Below are positions 18,392 to 26,979 of a stretch of 64,000 bases of DNA, one piece after another. The notes beneath the pieces are model-generated. The model made no database searches. It saw only the letters and a list, made by a program, of their open reading frames with translations, and was not told the DNA's origin. Positions within the stretch are counted from its first letter, which is position 1. Every line of letters starts with the position of its first letter. This DNA comes from CAZECE01 sp964510525. Its GTDB lineage: Bacteria; Pseudomonadota; Gammaproteobacteria; Pseudomonadales; JANQJO01. The DNA lies in NCBI GenBank assembly GCA_964510525.1, contig CAZECE010000071.1, positions 56,121 to 120,120 on the forward strand, in the 5' to 3' direction. The position numbers and the translations under genes are program-made.

Positions 18392-19504
18392 TTACAAACT
18401 CCCAGTATTCTTAACTTGTAATTTTTGCAATTCGACAATGACAGCCTGCCCCATCTCTTCCGTAGAAACACAGCTCAATGCAGGATGACCCGCGTCACTG
18501 GCATCACTCATGATGTCCGGGGTACGCAAACCGTTTTTAATCACCGCCTGTATAGCGGCTTCCAAAAGATCCGCTTTTTCAGGCTTGCCTAATGAGCTGC
18601 GAAAGCCCATCGCAACCGACAACAAAGTGGCCAGCGGATTGGCCTTATTTAGACCGGCAATATCAGGTGCTGAACCATGACAAGGCTCGTAAACGCCCAA
18701 GCCATCCTCCCTCAACGACGCTGACGGCAACATACCTATAGAGCCCGTCAACTCTGCCGCCGCATCCGATAAAATGTCACCAAACATATTACCCGTCACG
18801 ATAACATCAAATTGCTTCGGATCTCGGATCAACTGCATGGCCGCATTGTCAACATAAAGATGAGACAAACTGACATCTGGGTATTGCTGAGCTACATCAT
18901 CAAAGATTTCCCGCCACAAACGCGTCACCTCTAATACATTGGCCTTATCAACAGAACACAGTTTTTGTGATCTTTGCTGCGCCATTTCGAAAGCAACCTT
19001 GGCAATACGTCTGATTTCAGTTTCGGAATAACGATAAGTATTAAACCCTTCGCGTTCACCGCTATCTAATACACTCACACCCCTCGGCTCACCAAAATAA
19101 ATACCACCTGTCAGTTCACGAACAATCACAATATCCAAGCCAGCGACGACCTCAGTTTTCAAGCTTGAAGCCTCCGCTAATTCAGGGTACAGCGTTGCTG
19201 GGCGAATGTTGGCAAACAAGCCCAAGGATTTTCGCAACTGTAATAACCCTTTTTCTGGACGCAATTCCGGAGGATTTTGGTCCCACTTAGGACCACCCAC
19301 CGCCCCCAATACAATCATTTTTGCCGACTGCGCGGCTTGCAACGTCGCATCAGGAAATGGCGTGCCCATTTCATCAATGGCCTGACCGCCAATCAGGGCA
19401 TCGGCTTGGCGAAGCTCAGGTGCCAGTACATCCACCACCTCTTTAGCCTGATCAATGATTTCAGGACCAATACCATCACCTGCTAACCACAAAATATCTG
19501 TCAT
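18392..19504 (-). CDS. leuB: 3-isopropylmalate dehydrogenase
   Basis: NAD- and metal-dependent oxidative decarboxylase of leucine synthesis. 370 residues. GDGIGPEI near the N-terminus and the family signature NMFGDILSDAAAELTGSIG are present, as are substrate arginines in LRKSLGLFANIRP and IVRELTGGIYFG. leuC and leuD are not in the window; upstream lies apbC, about 60 bases away, after a small tandem repeat. Confidence 0.95.
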   Translation of the reverse strand: MTDILWLAGDGIGPEIIDQAKEVVDVLAPELRQADALIGGQAIDEMGTPFPDATLQAAQSAKMIVLGAVGGPKWDQNPPELRPEKGLLQLRKSLGLFANIRPATLYPELAEASSLKTEVVAGLDIVIVRELTGGIYFGEPRGVSVLDSGEREGFNTYRYSETEIRRIAKVAFEMAQQRSQKLCSVDKANVLEVTRLWREIFDDVAQQYPDVSLSHLYVDNAAMQLIRDPKQFDVIVTGNMFGDILSDAAAELTGSIGMLPSASLREDGLGVYEPCHGSAPDIAGLNKANPLATLLSVAMGFRSSLGKPEKADLLEAAIQAVIKNGLRTPDIMSDASDAGHPALSCVSTEEMGQAVIVELQKLQVKNTGSL

Positions 19505-19520
19505 AAATTAAACCTATATA

Positions 19521-19550
19521 ATTTCTTCGCTATTTATTTCTACGCTATCT
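19521..19550. repeat. 15-bp tandem duplication upstream of leuB
   Basis: Units atttcttcgctattt and atttctacgctatct differ at two positions and lie in the gap between apbC and leuB, 17 bases before the leuB start. The repeat may affect the leader or ribosome access, which is inference. Confidence 0.7.
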
Positions 19551-19564
19551 ATCTACTTTTACGA

Positions 19565-20419
19565 CTAAACCACGTCAACGACGGGAATCACTTTGGCTAA
19601 CTGCGCTTCTACCTTTTCAGCAATAGCGAGATACATTGTCGCAAGATCTCCTTCAGAGTCTTTAACGACAGTCGGTGCACCATCATCCATGGCTTGTCGC
19701 AGCTCAGATCGCAGCGGGATTTGTCCCAGCAAGTCCAGTCCATACTGATCCGCCAACACGGCACCACCGCCTTCCCCGAAAACCCATTCTTGATGACCAC
19801 ATTGACTGCACTGATGCATCGCCATGTTCTCAACAATACCTAACGTTGGCACCTTGACCTTGTTGAACATTTCAATGGCGCGACGCGCATCCAGCAGAGC
19901 CAAGTCCTGCGGCGTCGTAACCACAACGGCCCCCGACAACGGCACACGTTGCGTCAGGGTTAACGCCACATCTCCAGTTCCAGGGGGCATATCAATCACA
20001 AGGTAATCCAGCTCACCCCAGTCTGCCCCTTTTAGCAGCTGAACCAAGGCTTTAGTGACCATGGGTCCTCGCCAAATTACTGCGGTTTCTTGATCAATCC
20101 AATGCGCAATGGAGCGATATACAATCCCATGGGCCCGATGCACTTGACCCATGTTTACGCTCGATTGAGCATCGCTGTCGTTAATGTCATTACTATCAGC
20201 CGGAGCTTGAGTATTAGCCGGAGTTTGAGTATCAGCAACACCCTGGCTGAGTGCTTGCGCCACGCTGGGTCCATAAATATCAGCGTCTAATATACCCACA
20301 GACGCGCCACGCTGATTCAAGGCCAACGCGAGATTCACTGCCACCGTTGATTTGCCGACCCCGCCTTTACCAGACGCCACCGCCACAATATGTTTCACAT
20401 TCGGAAAATTATCGTTCAT
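19565..20419 (-). CDS. apbC: iron-sulfur carrier ATPase ApbC/Mrp
   Basis: P-loop ATPase that binds and transfers 4Fe-4S clusters to apoproteins. 284 residues. The deviant Walker A is SGKGGVGKST, followed by DADIYGPS; the cluster-binding CxxC pair is CSQCG. The N-terminal MIP18 (DUF59) domain of enteric Mrp is absent, so this is the short form. An inserted Ala/Asp/Thr-rich loop after the first strand contains an 18-bp duplication. It is divergent from metG, a common pairing. Confidence 0.93.
   Translation of the reverse strand: MNDNFPNVKHIVAVASGKGGVGKSTVAVNLALALNQRGASVGILDADIYGPSVAQALSQGVADTQTPANTQAPADSNDINDSDAQSSVNMGQVHRAHGIVYRSIAHWIDQETAVIWRGPMVTKALVQLLKGADWGELDYLVIDMPPGTGDVALTLTQRVPLSGAVVVTTPQDLALLDARRAIEMFNKVKVPTLGIVENMAMHQCSQCGHQEWVFGEGGGAVLADQYGLDLLGQIPLRSELRQAMDDGAPTVVKDSEGDLATMYLAIAEKVEAQLAKVIPVVDVV
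20198..20233. repeat. 18-bp in-frame tandem duplication in apbC
   Basis: Units agccggagcttgagtatt and agccggagtttgagtatc follow directly, giving a repeated hexapeptide (NTQAPA/DTQTPA) in a loop of ApbC that is not conserved. Confidence 0.8.
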
Positions 20420-20524
20420 TCAACTCGTTCGCTCATTGCACCCAGATTCGGGACGCAATAGTATACCGCCATTCCTTAAAAGACCGCTATTTTTTAACCT
20501 GATACCCTTATTGAGACACGCTTT

Positions 20525-22222
20525 ATGACCGCCTCCCAAATTCCCGATTCTCTAGCCAGAAAACCTGATTCTCTTGCCAGAAAAATAGTTGTCACCTGTG
20601 CTCTGCCCTATGCCAACGGTCCTATTCATGTCGGCCATCTGATTGAATACATCCAAGCGGACATCTGGGTCAAACACCTACGCTTGCAAGGCCACGAGTG
20701 CCACTTTGTTTGTGCCGACGACGCGCACGGCACCCCCATCATGCTAAAAGCCCAAGAACGAGGATTATCACCAGAAGCCCTAATCGCCGAAGTAAAAGAA
20801 GAGCACACAAGCAGCTTTACGGGGTTCCATATTAACTTCGATCACTACCACTCCACTCACAGCGATGAAAACAAAATGCTGTCTGAATACATTTTCAAAC
20901 AGCTCGATGAACAGGGGTTCATCCTTACCAAAGCCATTGAACAACTCTACGACTCTGAAAAAGGGTTGTTTTTAGCGGATCGCTTCGTCAAAGGCGAATG
21001 CCCAAAATGCCACGCCAGCGATCAAAACGGCGACAATTGCGATAACTGCGGCGCCACCTACGACGCAACAGATCTCATTAACCCGTATTCCACATTATCC
21101 AACGCCAAACCCATCAAAAAAGAAACCGAGCAACTGTACTTTAATATGGCGGCCTTCTCTGACTTTCTTAAAGACTGGATCCACAGCGGCAGCCTGCAGA
21201 CCGAGGTCGCCAACAAACTCAATGAATGGCTAGAAAACGGCTTAGAGCCCTGGGACATCACTCGACAAGAACCCTATTTCGGATTCCCCATCCCCGGCTA
21301 CCCAGGAAAATATTTCTACGTTTGGTTAGATGCTCCAATAGGTTATATGGCGAGTTTCAAAGCCTACTGCGAAAACCAACCTCATCTTACATTTGAGGAT
21401 TATTGGCGTGCGGATAAGCAATCGCCAGAAACCAAAACCGAGCTTTACCACTTTATTGGCAAAGACATCATCAACTTCCATGGGCTATTTTGGCCTTCCA
21501 TGTTGAAAACCGCGGGCTTTCGATTACCTAACAAACTCTTTGTTCATGGTTTTGTCACCGTGAACGGTGAAAAGATGTCTAAATCAAAAGGCACCTTCAT
21601 CAAAGCCGACACCTATTTAGCCGAATTACCGGCCGAGTATCTACGTTATTACTTTGCCTGCAAAATCAACCCCAGAGTCGAAGACCTGGATCTCAACCTG
21701 GAAGACTTTTTGCAACGCGTGAACAGCGACTTAGTCGGTAAATACGTGAACCTAGCCAGCCGCTGCGCAGGTTTCATTCACAAGAAATTCGATGGCACCC
21801 TTGCAAGTGCCCTACCCAACCCCGAGCTTTTTGAAGAATTCACCCAGTCAGCTAACACCATTGCAGAGCTTTACGAAGATCATGAAATCGGTAAATGCAT
21901 GCGGGAAATTATGTTACTCGCCGACAAAGCCAACCAATACATTGATCAAGAAGCCCCCTGGAAACGCGCCAAAATCGACGAAGAATTACCCAGTGTGCAA
22001 GGTATCTGTACCCAAGGACTCAACTTGTTCCGCCTCCTATCCATTTACCTAAAGCCAGTCTTACCGGAAACTGTCCAGAAAGTAGAAGCTTTCTTAGCCA
22101 CTCCCCCATTAGCTTGGGAAGACGCCCAAACCCCATTACTGGATCATAAAATCGAGCCATTTAAACCCTTGATGCAAAGAATCACGCCCGAACAACTTGC
22201 AAGCCTGGTCGCTGAAACCTAG
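20525..22222 (+). CDS. metG: methionyl-tRNA synthetase, short form
   Basis: Class I synthetase charging tRNA-Met. 565 residues. The HIGH-type motif is PIHVGHL, the zinc knuckle is CPKC...CDNC, and the KMSKS loop is GEKMSKSKGT. The anticodon domain is complete to IEPFKPLMQRI, and the protein stops soon after; the enteric enzyme continues about 120 residues as a tRNA-binding dimerisation domain, which is missing here. The N-terminus holds a duplicated heptapeptide (PDSLARK twice) from a 21-bp tandem repeat before the conserved KIVVTCALPYANG. Confidence 0.95.
   Translation: MTASQIPDSLARKPDSLARKIVVTCALPYANGPIHVGHLIEYIQADIWVKHLRLQGHECHFVCADDAHGTPIMLKAQERGLSPEALIAEVKEEHTSSFTGFHINFDHYHSTHSDENKMLSEYIFKQLDEQGFILTKAIEQLYDSEKGLFLADRFVKGECPKCHASDQNGDNCDNCGATYDATDLINPYSTLSNAKPIKKETEQLYFNMAAFSDFLKDWIHSGSLQTEVANKLNEWLENGLEPWDITRQEPYFGFPIPGYPGKYFYVWLDAPIGYMASFKAYCENQPHLTFEDYWRADKQSPETKTELYHFIGKDIINFHGLFWPSMLKTAGFRLPNKLFVHGFVTVNGEKMSKSKGTFIKADTYLAELPAEYLRYYFACKINPRVEDLDLNLEDFLQRVNSDLVGKYVNLASRCAGFIHKKFDGTLASALPNPELFEEFTQSANTIAELYEDHEIGKCMREIMLLADKANQYIDQEAPWKRAKIDEELPSVQGICTQGLNLFRLLSIYLKPVLPETVQKVEAFLATPPLAWEDAQTPLLDHKIEPFKPLMQRITPEQLASLVAET
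20543..20584. repeat. 21-bp in-frame tandem duplication at the metG start
   Basis: Two 21-base units beginning cc-gattctct, differing at two third-codon positions, encode PDSLARK twice. The synonymous differences show that the duplication is not brand new and that the frame has been kept. Confidence 0.9.
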
Positions 22223-22311
22223 CATTAGCTGCCCAATTTTTAGTATGATTCCTATCATCTACTACAAAATCCACGACAAAACACTCAACCAATCTCAGAA
22301 ATAAGCCTTTT

Positions 22312-23967
22312 ATGTACCAATACGCTCCAGAAGATAAAAAAATCATCACCGAACGCGTTTCACAATTTCGCCAACAAACCGACCGCTACTTAAATGGCGA
22401 CATAGAAGAAGCCGCTTTTTTACCGCTTCGCCTGCAAAACGGACTCTATATCCAGCGTCATGCCCCCATGCTGCGGATTGCCATTCCGTACGGCATGCTG
22501 AACAGCAACCAACTGCGGTGTTTGGCCAAGATCGCTCGAGATTACGATAAAAATTATGGGCATTTCACCACCCGTCAAAACATCCAATTCAACTGGCCAC
22601 ACTTAGAAGATGTCCCCGACATTTTAGATGACCTGGCTAAAGTTGAAATGCATGGCGTTCAAACCAGTGGCAATTGCATCCGCAACGTGACATCGGATGA
22701 GTTTGCTGGAGTGGATGCAGAAGAACTCACTGACCCACGACCTTATTGCGAACTGATTCGACAGTGGTCTACGTTTCATCCTGAGTTCGCCTATTTACCC
22801 CGAAAATTTAAGATTGCCGTGAGCGCCCACCCCAACACGGATCGTGCCGCTATTTTGGCCCATGACATCGGCTTACAGTTGATAAAAAACGCCACTGGAG
22901 AAACAGGCTTTAAGGTCTTTGTCGGCGGCGGCTTGGGCCGCACCCCCATCATTGGCTCATTGATAAACGATTTTTGCCCTGAAGCGGATATCCTATCCTA
23001 TTTAGAGGCCATTTTACGCGTCTACAACCGCTATGGTCGTCGAGACAACAAATACAAAGCCCGCATCAAAATCCTAGTGAAAGCCCTGGGGCCTGATGCC
23101 TTTAAACAAAAAGTAGCGGAACATTGGCATACGCTTAAACACAAAGACGCCATGCGTGTATCCTCTGAATCACTGGCGGGTTTAAAATCACGCTTTACAC
23201 ACCCCAGCTATCAAATCTTAAATGACATGCCCGCGTCATTAAACGAGGCACTTGCAAAAGATGCGCTGTTTAAAGACTGGTATGAACAAAATACCGCTCA
23301 GCATAAGCAGTCGGGTTACCGCATTGCGATTGTGTCTTTGAAAGCAACCGGTGACGCCCCTGGCGATGTGACTGGCGAACAGCTGTCTGGGATAGCGGAT
23401 CTAGCAGATGATTTCAGCAGCTCTGAAATACGAGTCGCGCATACGCAAAACCTGGTATTTGCCGATGTCAAACAAAGCGACCTTTACCCACTTTGGCAAC
23501 GATTAGGTTATTTAGGACTGGCGACAGCCAATGCTGGCTTGCTAACCGATGTTATCTGCTGTCCAGGGGGAGACTTCTGCGCTCTGGCTAATGCCAAATC
23601 CATCCCTATTGCACAAAGCATACAGCAACACTTCTCCAAACAATACGACCTGGCCAAACTCGGCAACATCACCCTAAATATTTCTGGCTGCATGAACGCT
23701 TGCGGCCACCATCACATTGGCAATATTGGCATTCTGGGCGTCGATAAAAAAGGCAAAGAGTACTACCAAATTGCGCTGGGAGGCTCCAGCGGACAAGACG
23801 CCACCGTAGCAAAAATTCTAGGCCCCTCGTTTGAACAAAATGAGGTGGTGTCTGTTTTGGATAAAATCATCAAAACATTCGAAGGCGCACGGGAAAACAC
23901 AGAAACCTTTTTGCAAACCTACCAGCGAATTGGCATTGAACCTTTTAAAGCCGCTGTTTACAACTAA
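22312..23967 (+). CDS. cysI: assimilatory sulfite reductase hemoprotein (nitrite/sulfite reductase family)
   Basis: Reduces sulfite to sulfide with six electrons using siroheme coupled to a 4Fe-4S cluster. 551 residues. The ferredoxin-like halves contain YGHFTTRQNIQFNW and GVQTSGNCIRNVTSD; the cluster cysteines are in CCPGGDFCALA and SGCMNACGHHH. The size and the downstream DUF934 partner match the pseudomonad enzyme rather than the enteric CysIJ flavoprotein pair; no cysJ is seen. It starts about 90 bases after metG. Confidence 0.9.
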   Translation: MYQYAPEDKKIITERVSQFRQQTDRYLNGDIEEAAFLPLRLQNGLYIQRHAPMLRIAIPYGMLNSNQLRCLAKIARDYDKNYGHFTTRQNIQFNWPHLEDVPDILDDLAKVEMHGVQTSGNCIRNVTSDEFAGVDAEELTDPRPYCELIRQWSTFHPEFAYLPRKFKIAVSAHPNTDRAAILAHDIGLQLIKNATGETGFKVFVGGGLGRTPIIGSLINDFCPEADILSYLEAILRVYNRYGRRDNKYKARIKILVKALGPDAFKQKVAEHWHTLKHKDAMRVSSESLAGLKSRFTHPSYQILNDMPASLNEALAKDALFKDWYEQNTAQHKQSGYRIAIVSLKATGDAPGDVTGEQLSGIADLADDFSSSEIRVAHTQNLVFADVKQSDLYPLWQRLGYLGLATANAGLLTDVICCPGGDFCALANAKSIPIAQSIQQHFSKQYDLAKLGNITLNISGCMNACGHHHIGNIGILGVDKKGKEYYQIALGGSSGQDATVAKILGPSFEQNEVVSVLDKIIKTFEGARENTETFLQTYQRIGIEPFKAAVYN

Positions 23968-24008
23968 AAGAACACTCATACCAAAAGCATTCACACTGAG
24001 CAAACCAC

Positions 24009-24398
24009 ATGACTACTTTATTATCAAAAAACAAAACCACTTCAGACTCGTTTAAAGAGCCCGACTTATTATTAGAAGGCACTGCTGAGCTTGAGGAACT
24101 GCCTGAAGACTACTTATCAAAAGCATGCATTGGCATCAACTTCCCAGTATTTTCAGACGGTCGTGGGTACTCGCTAGCACGCCTGATTCGAGAGGCCGGC
24201 TATGAAGGCGAATTAAGAGCGGTTGGTGATGTATTAGTGGATCAGCTGTTTTATATGAAACGCTGTGGTTTTGATGCTTTCCTCTTAAGAGCCGACCAAT
24301 CCACTGAAGATGCCATCCAAGCTTTAGAGACATTTTCTGAGCCTTATCAAATGGCGGCGGATGAACAAGCACCTATTCACAGCAAGTACCTGTCATAA
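24009..24398 (+). CDS. DUF934 protein, sulfite reduction partner
   Basis: A 129-residue protein of the DUF934 family, nearly always encoded next to this type of sulfite reductase and thought to assist it, perhaps in electron supply. The conserved core is FPVFSDGRGYSLARLIRE, then GELRAVGDVLVDQLFYMKRCGFDAF. No cofactor motif is visible. It lies 41 bases downstream of the reductase on the same strand, so the two form an operon. Confidence 0.85.
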   Translation: MTTLLSKNKTTSDSFKEPDLLLEGTAELEELPEDYLSKACIGINFPVFSDGRGYSLARLIREAGYEGELRAVGDVLVDQLFYMKRCGFDAFLLRADQSTEDAIQALETFSEPYQMAADEQAPIHSKYLS

Positions 24399-24424
24399 CA
24401 AGTGTCCATTATAAAAAAACCAAA

Positions 24425-25579
24425 CTAGAACTCAAAACCCACGTAGCCAACCATAACGGCCAGCAAAACAACCGACACTAAGCAGATCATGCTGAACACT
24501 TGGCTTTTTTGCTTTTCTTTTTCTAATTGGCCAAGACGACGCTTTAATAACTCCGTTTCTTGCTCCATGGCGTCTAGTTTTTGCGTTTTAATTACATTTG
24601 AGATCGCCGGTGATAGCGCTTTTAACAACTCATCTCGCCAAACACAGGCCTCAGCCGTCTCTGAATCCAATAAACGGTGGTGTTTATCAACCGCATTGAT
24701 CAAAGGTCTTAAACGACGATCAATTTCTTGATCAACCCCTAACTGTGTATCGTTAAGCGCTAAATCCACTTCTTTTTTGACCGCTGAAGAAAGGTTGTCA
24801 GTCGCATTACCTACAACCGCGGTCAAGCCTCCAACTTGAACTCGAAGACCCGTTAAATCTTCTTTGATTGCGTCACTCTCTGTTTGATCTTTGTTCGACA
24901 CACTTAAGACCAAGTCTCGCAATTGGCTGGCTTCCGATTGGATGACTTGCACTTCCTCTTCTAAAACCGCCTGCACAAAAACTCGAATCTCAGAAGCAAA
25001 CTCATCTTTAAAGTTCTGCAACCAAGGAGGAAGTAAGGTAGAAAGCCGACTTTCGACAAATTTTTCAAGGTTATCATTCATCCATTCTGATAACAGCGCA
25101 TTAAGAGTTTCTTTGGTGATCCCCGGCTGATCCACCAAGACCGTTTGCGTTGGAATTTCCTGAATACCCTGCAATGGACTGTCTGAATCAGAAATCCGCT
25201 TTGCACGAGTTTCTTCAATTTCACTCAGCAAAGCCGTTAATCGCGGCAAACGAGCGGGTTTAACAATAACACCGGCCGCCCCATTTGAAATGGCACGCGA
25301 ATGATAGTCTTTTGCATCCTGAGAGGTGTACATGATAATTGGGATTTTGGCATAGGTAGGATTTTGAGAGATGACTCGAGTGGCTTCCAAGCCATCCATA
25401 CCCGGCATCATATGATCCATAAAAATCAAATCAGGTGCAGACTCATGACCGAGAAACTCAAGCGCCTCTTCCCCCGATTCGACAAAATTGTATTGGATAT
25501 CAATTTGCGACAATAAACGACCAAGCATTACTCGGGCCGATTTAGAATCATCAACAATCAAAGCGGATTTAACGCTCAT
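24425..25579 (-). CDS. membrane-anchored response regulator
   Basis: A 384-residue protein: an N-terminal CheY-like receiver (residues 1-120) with Asp10/Asp11, phosphoacceptor Asp55 (LIFMDHMMPGMDG), Thr85 and Lys107 all present; then a long, mostly helical region with predicted coiled coil (residues 150-360, many Glu/Lys/Gln heptads); and one hydrophobic C-terminal helix (VFSMICLVSVVLLAVMVGYV). No DNA-binding or enzymatic output domain is visible. A receiver tethered to the membrane by a C-terminal anchor is unusual. It converges with the DUF934 gene and diverges from rnfA. Its partner kinase is not in the window. Confidence 0.85.
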   Translation of the reverse strand: MSVKSALIVDDSKSARVMLGRLLSQIDIQYNFVESGEEALEFLGHESAPDLIFMDHMMPGMDGLEATRVISQNPTYAKIPIIMYTSQDAKDYHSRAISNGAAGVIVKPARLPRLTALLSEIEETRAKRISDSDSPLQGIQEIPTQTVLVDQPGITKETLNALLSEWMNDNLEKFVESRLSTLLPPWLQNFKDEFASEIRVFVQAVLEEEVQVIQSEASQLRDLVLSVSNKDQTESDAIKEDLTGLRVQVGGLTAVVGNATDNLSSAVKKEVDLALNDTQLGVDQEIDRRLRPLINAVDKHHRLLDSETAEACVWRDELLKALSPAISNVIKTQKLDAMEQETELLKRRLGQLEKEKQKSQVFSMICLVSVVLLAVMVGYVGFEF

Positions 25580-25691
25580 TTAGCCTCACATCACTCAATC
25601 GATGGCTTTGAAAAAAGCCTGATTCGAAACACTTAAAAAATGGGTCCTTAAACAGTATAGTGAGACATTTCATAAAGAGTGTTAATAAAAG

Positions 25692-25726
25692 GTGGGGCTT
25701 ATAGCGCCCACAAGCAGCCCCCCCCC
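25692..25726 (+). other. rnfA leader hairpin and C9 tract
   Basis: The stem GTGGG-GC TTATA GC-CCCAC (one bulge, 25692-25711) is followed by a run of nine cytosines (25718-25726), ending 24 bases before the rnfA start. Homopolymer runs of this length are prone to slippage. It lies in the intergenic region divergent to the response regulator gene. Confidence 0.5.
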
Positions 25727-25750
25727 GATATTTGAACTTGTTTTGACATC

Positions 25751-26347
25751 ATGGAACTGACCATAACCAGCCTAATAGGCATATTGTTTACTGGCATTCT
25801 GGTAAATAACTACGTCTTGACCCACTTTTTGGGTCTGTGTCCCTTTATGGGGGTATCGAATCAAATTGATACCGCCATCAGCATGTCTTTTGCCACGACC
25901 TTTGTCCTGACCTTATCTTCAGGTCTGAGCTTTTTAGCTTATCACTATCTGTTGGAGCCCCTGGGGATTCCTTTTCTGAAAACACTGACGTTTATCCTGA
26001 CCATTGCCATCACGGTGCAATTAACCGAATTAGTGATCCAACAAACCAGTCCGATGGTCAATCAAGTATTAGGGCTGTATTTACCACTGATCACCAGCAA
26101 CTGCGCTGTTTTGGGCATTGCATTGCTGAACGTTCAAAATCAAGTTGACAGTTTGTTTATAGCGCTTATCAATGGCTTTGCTGCGGCCATTGGCTTTTCT
26201 TTAGTCATGATCTTGTTCGCTGCTATTCGAGAAAAACTGGCTCATGCCGATATCCCTCACGCTTTTAAAGGAGCCCCGATTGGGTTCATTACCGCAGGGT
26301 TGATGGCACTGGCCTTTTCCGGATTCACAGGGCTGACGACAGGATGA
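25751..26347 (+). CDS. rnfA: Rnf electron transport complex subunit A
   Basis: Integral membrane subunit (198 residues, six helices) of the Rnf complex, which couples electron flow between NADH and ferredoxin to ion movement. VNNYVLTHFLGLCPFMGVS carries the conserved Cys of the membrane 2Fe-2S site, and the pseudo-symmetric LITSNCAVLGIAL carries its partner. Homologous to RnfE later in the operon. It is the first gene of rnfABCDGE and overlaps rnfB by ATGA. Confidence 0.96.
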   Translation: MELTITSLIGILFTGILVNNYVLTHFLGLCPFMGVSNQIDTAISMSFATTFVLTLSSGLSFLAYHYLLEPLGIPFLKTLTFILTIAITVQLTELVIQQTSPMVNQVLGLYLPLITSNCAVLGIALLNVQNQVDSLFIALINGFAAAIGFSLVMILFAAIREKLAHADIPHAFKGAPIGFITAGLMALAFSGFTGLTTG

Positions 26348-26979
26348 GCCCTTTCGAGACCCTAAACGAATTCGTCTTAATTATTTTGAGCTTTGGCAGC
26401 ATCGCCGCACTATTCGGCGCACTGCTCGCGGTCATAGCCCAACGGAGCACAAGCGACTCCGATGACATCATCACTCAGATCAATTTACTCCTGCCTCAAA
26501 CTCAGTGCGGTCAATGTGGCCACCCTGGGTGCAAGCCCTACGCAACCGCCATTAGCCAAGGCGAAGCCATTAATCGTTGCCCCCCCGGAGGACAAGCCAC
26601 GGTAGAGGCCCTCGCCAAACTGCTCAATACAGAAAGCCTGCCTTTAGATACCTCTCTCGGAACGACTCCTAAGACCCCAATGGTCGCTTACATCCGAGAA
26701 GATGAATGCATCGGATGCACCAAATGCATTGATGCCTGCCCTGTTGATGCCATCTTAGGTGCCTCAAAGTTCATGCACACCGTCATTACAGAAGAATGCA
26801 CGGGTTGTGATCTCTGCCTGCCGCCTTGCCCTGTCGATTGCATTGATATGGTCCCTGCAGCCCCCTTCACTGAGCAACCTAAATTAGCCGAGAACACTGA
26901 TTTAACCGAACCCCCTGAGTTAACCGCCCCCCCCGAGTTAACCAAACACAATAATAAAATACCGGTGTGCACTCTATGA
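26344..26979 (+). CDS. rnfB: Rnf electron transport complex subunit B
   Basis: Iron-sulfur subunit, 211 residues, with one N-terminal membrane helix. The cluster motif CGQCGHPGC...CPPGG is followed by two ferredoxin motifs (CIGCTKCIDACP and CTGCDLCLPPCP). The C-terminal tail contains an 18-bp repeat coding LTEPPE/LTAPPE with a run of eight cytosines; a C7 run also lies at 26580. The stop overlaps the rnfC start (ATGA). Confidence 0.95.
   Translation: MSPFETLNEFVLIILSFGSIAALFGALLAVIAQRSTSDSDDIITQINLLLPQTQCGQCGHPGCKPYATAISQGEAINRCPPGGQATVEALAKLLNTESLPLDTSLGTTPKTPMVAYIREDECIGCTKCIDACPVDAILGASKFMHTVITEECTGCDLCLPPCPVDCIDMVPAAPFTEQPKLAENTDLTEPPELTAPPELTKHNNKIPVCTL
26902..26943. repeat. 18-bp in-frame tandem repeat with C8 run in rnfB
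   Basis: Units ttaaccgaaccccctgag and ttaaccgccccccccgag plus a third partial unit code the Pro/Glu-rich C-terminal tail of RnfB. The C8 run (26927-26934) could allow frameshifts near the end of the protein. Confidence 0.8.
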
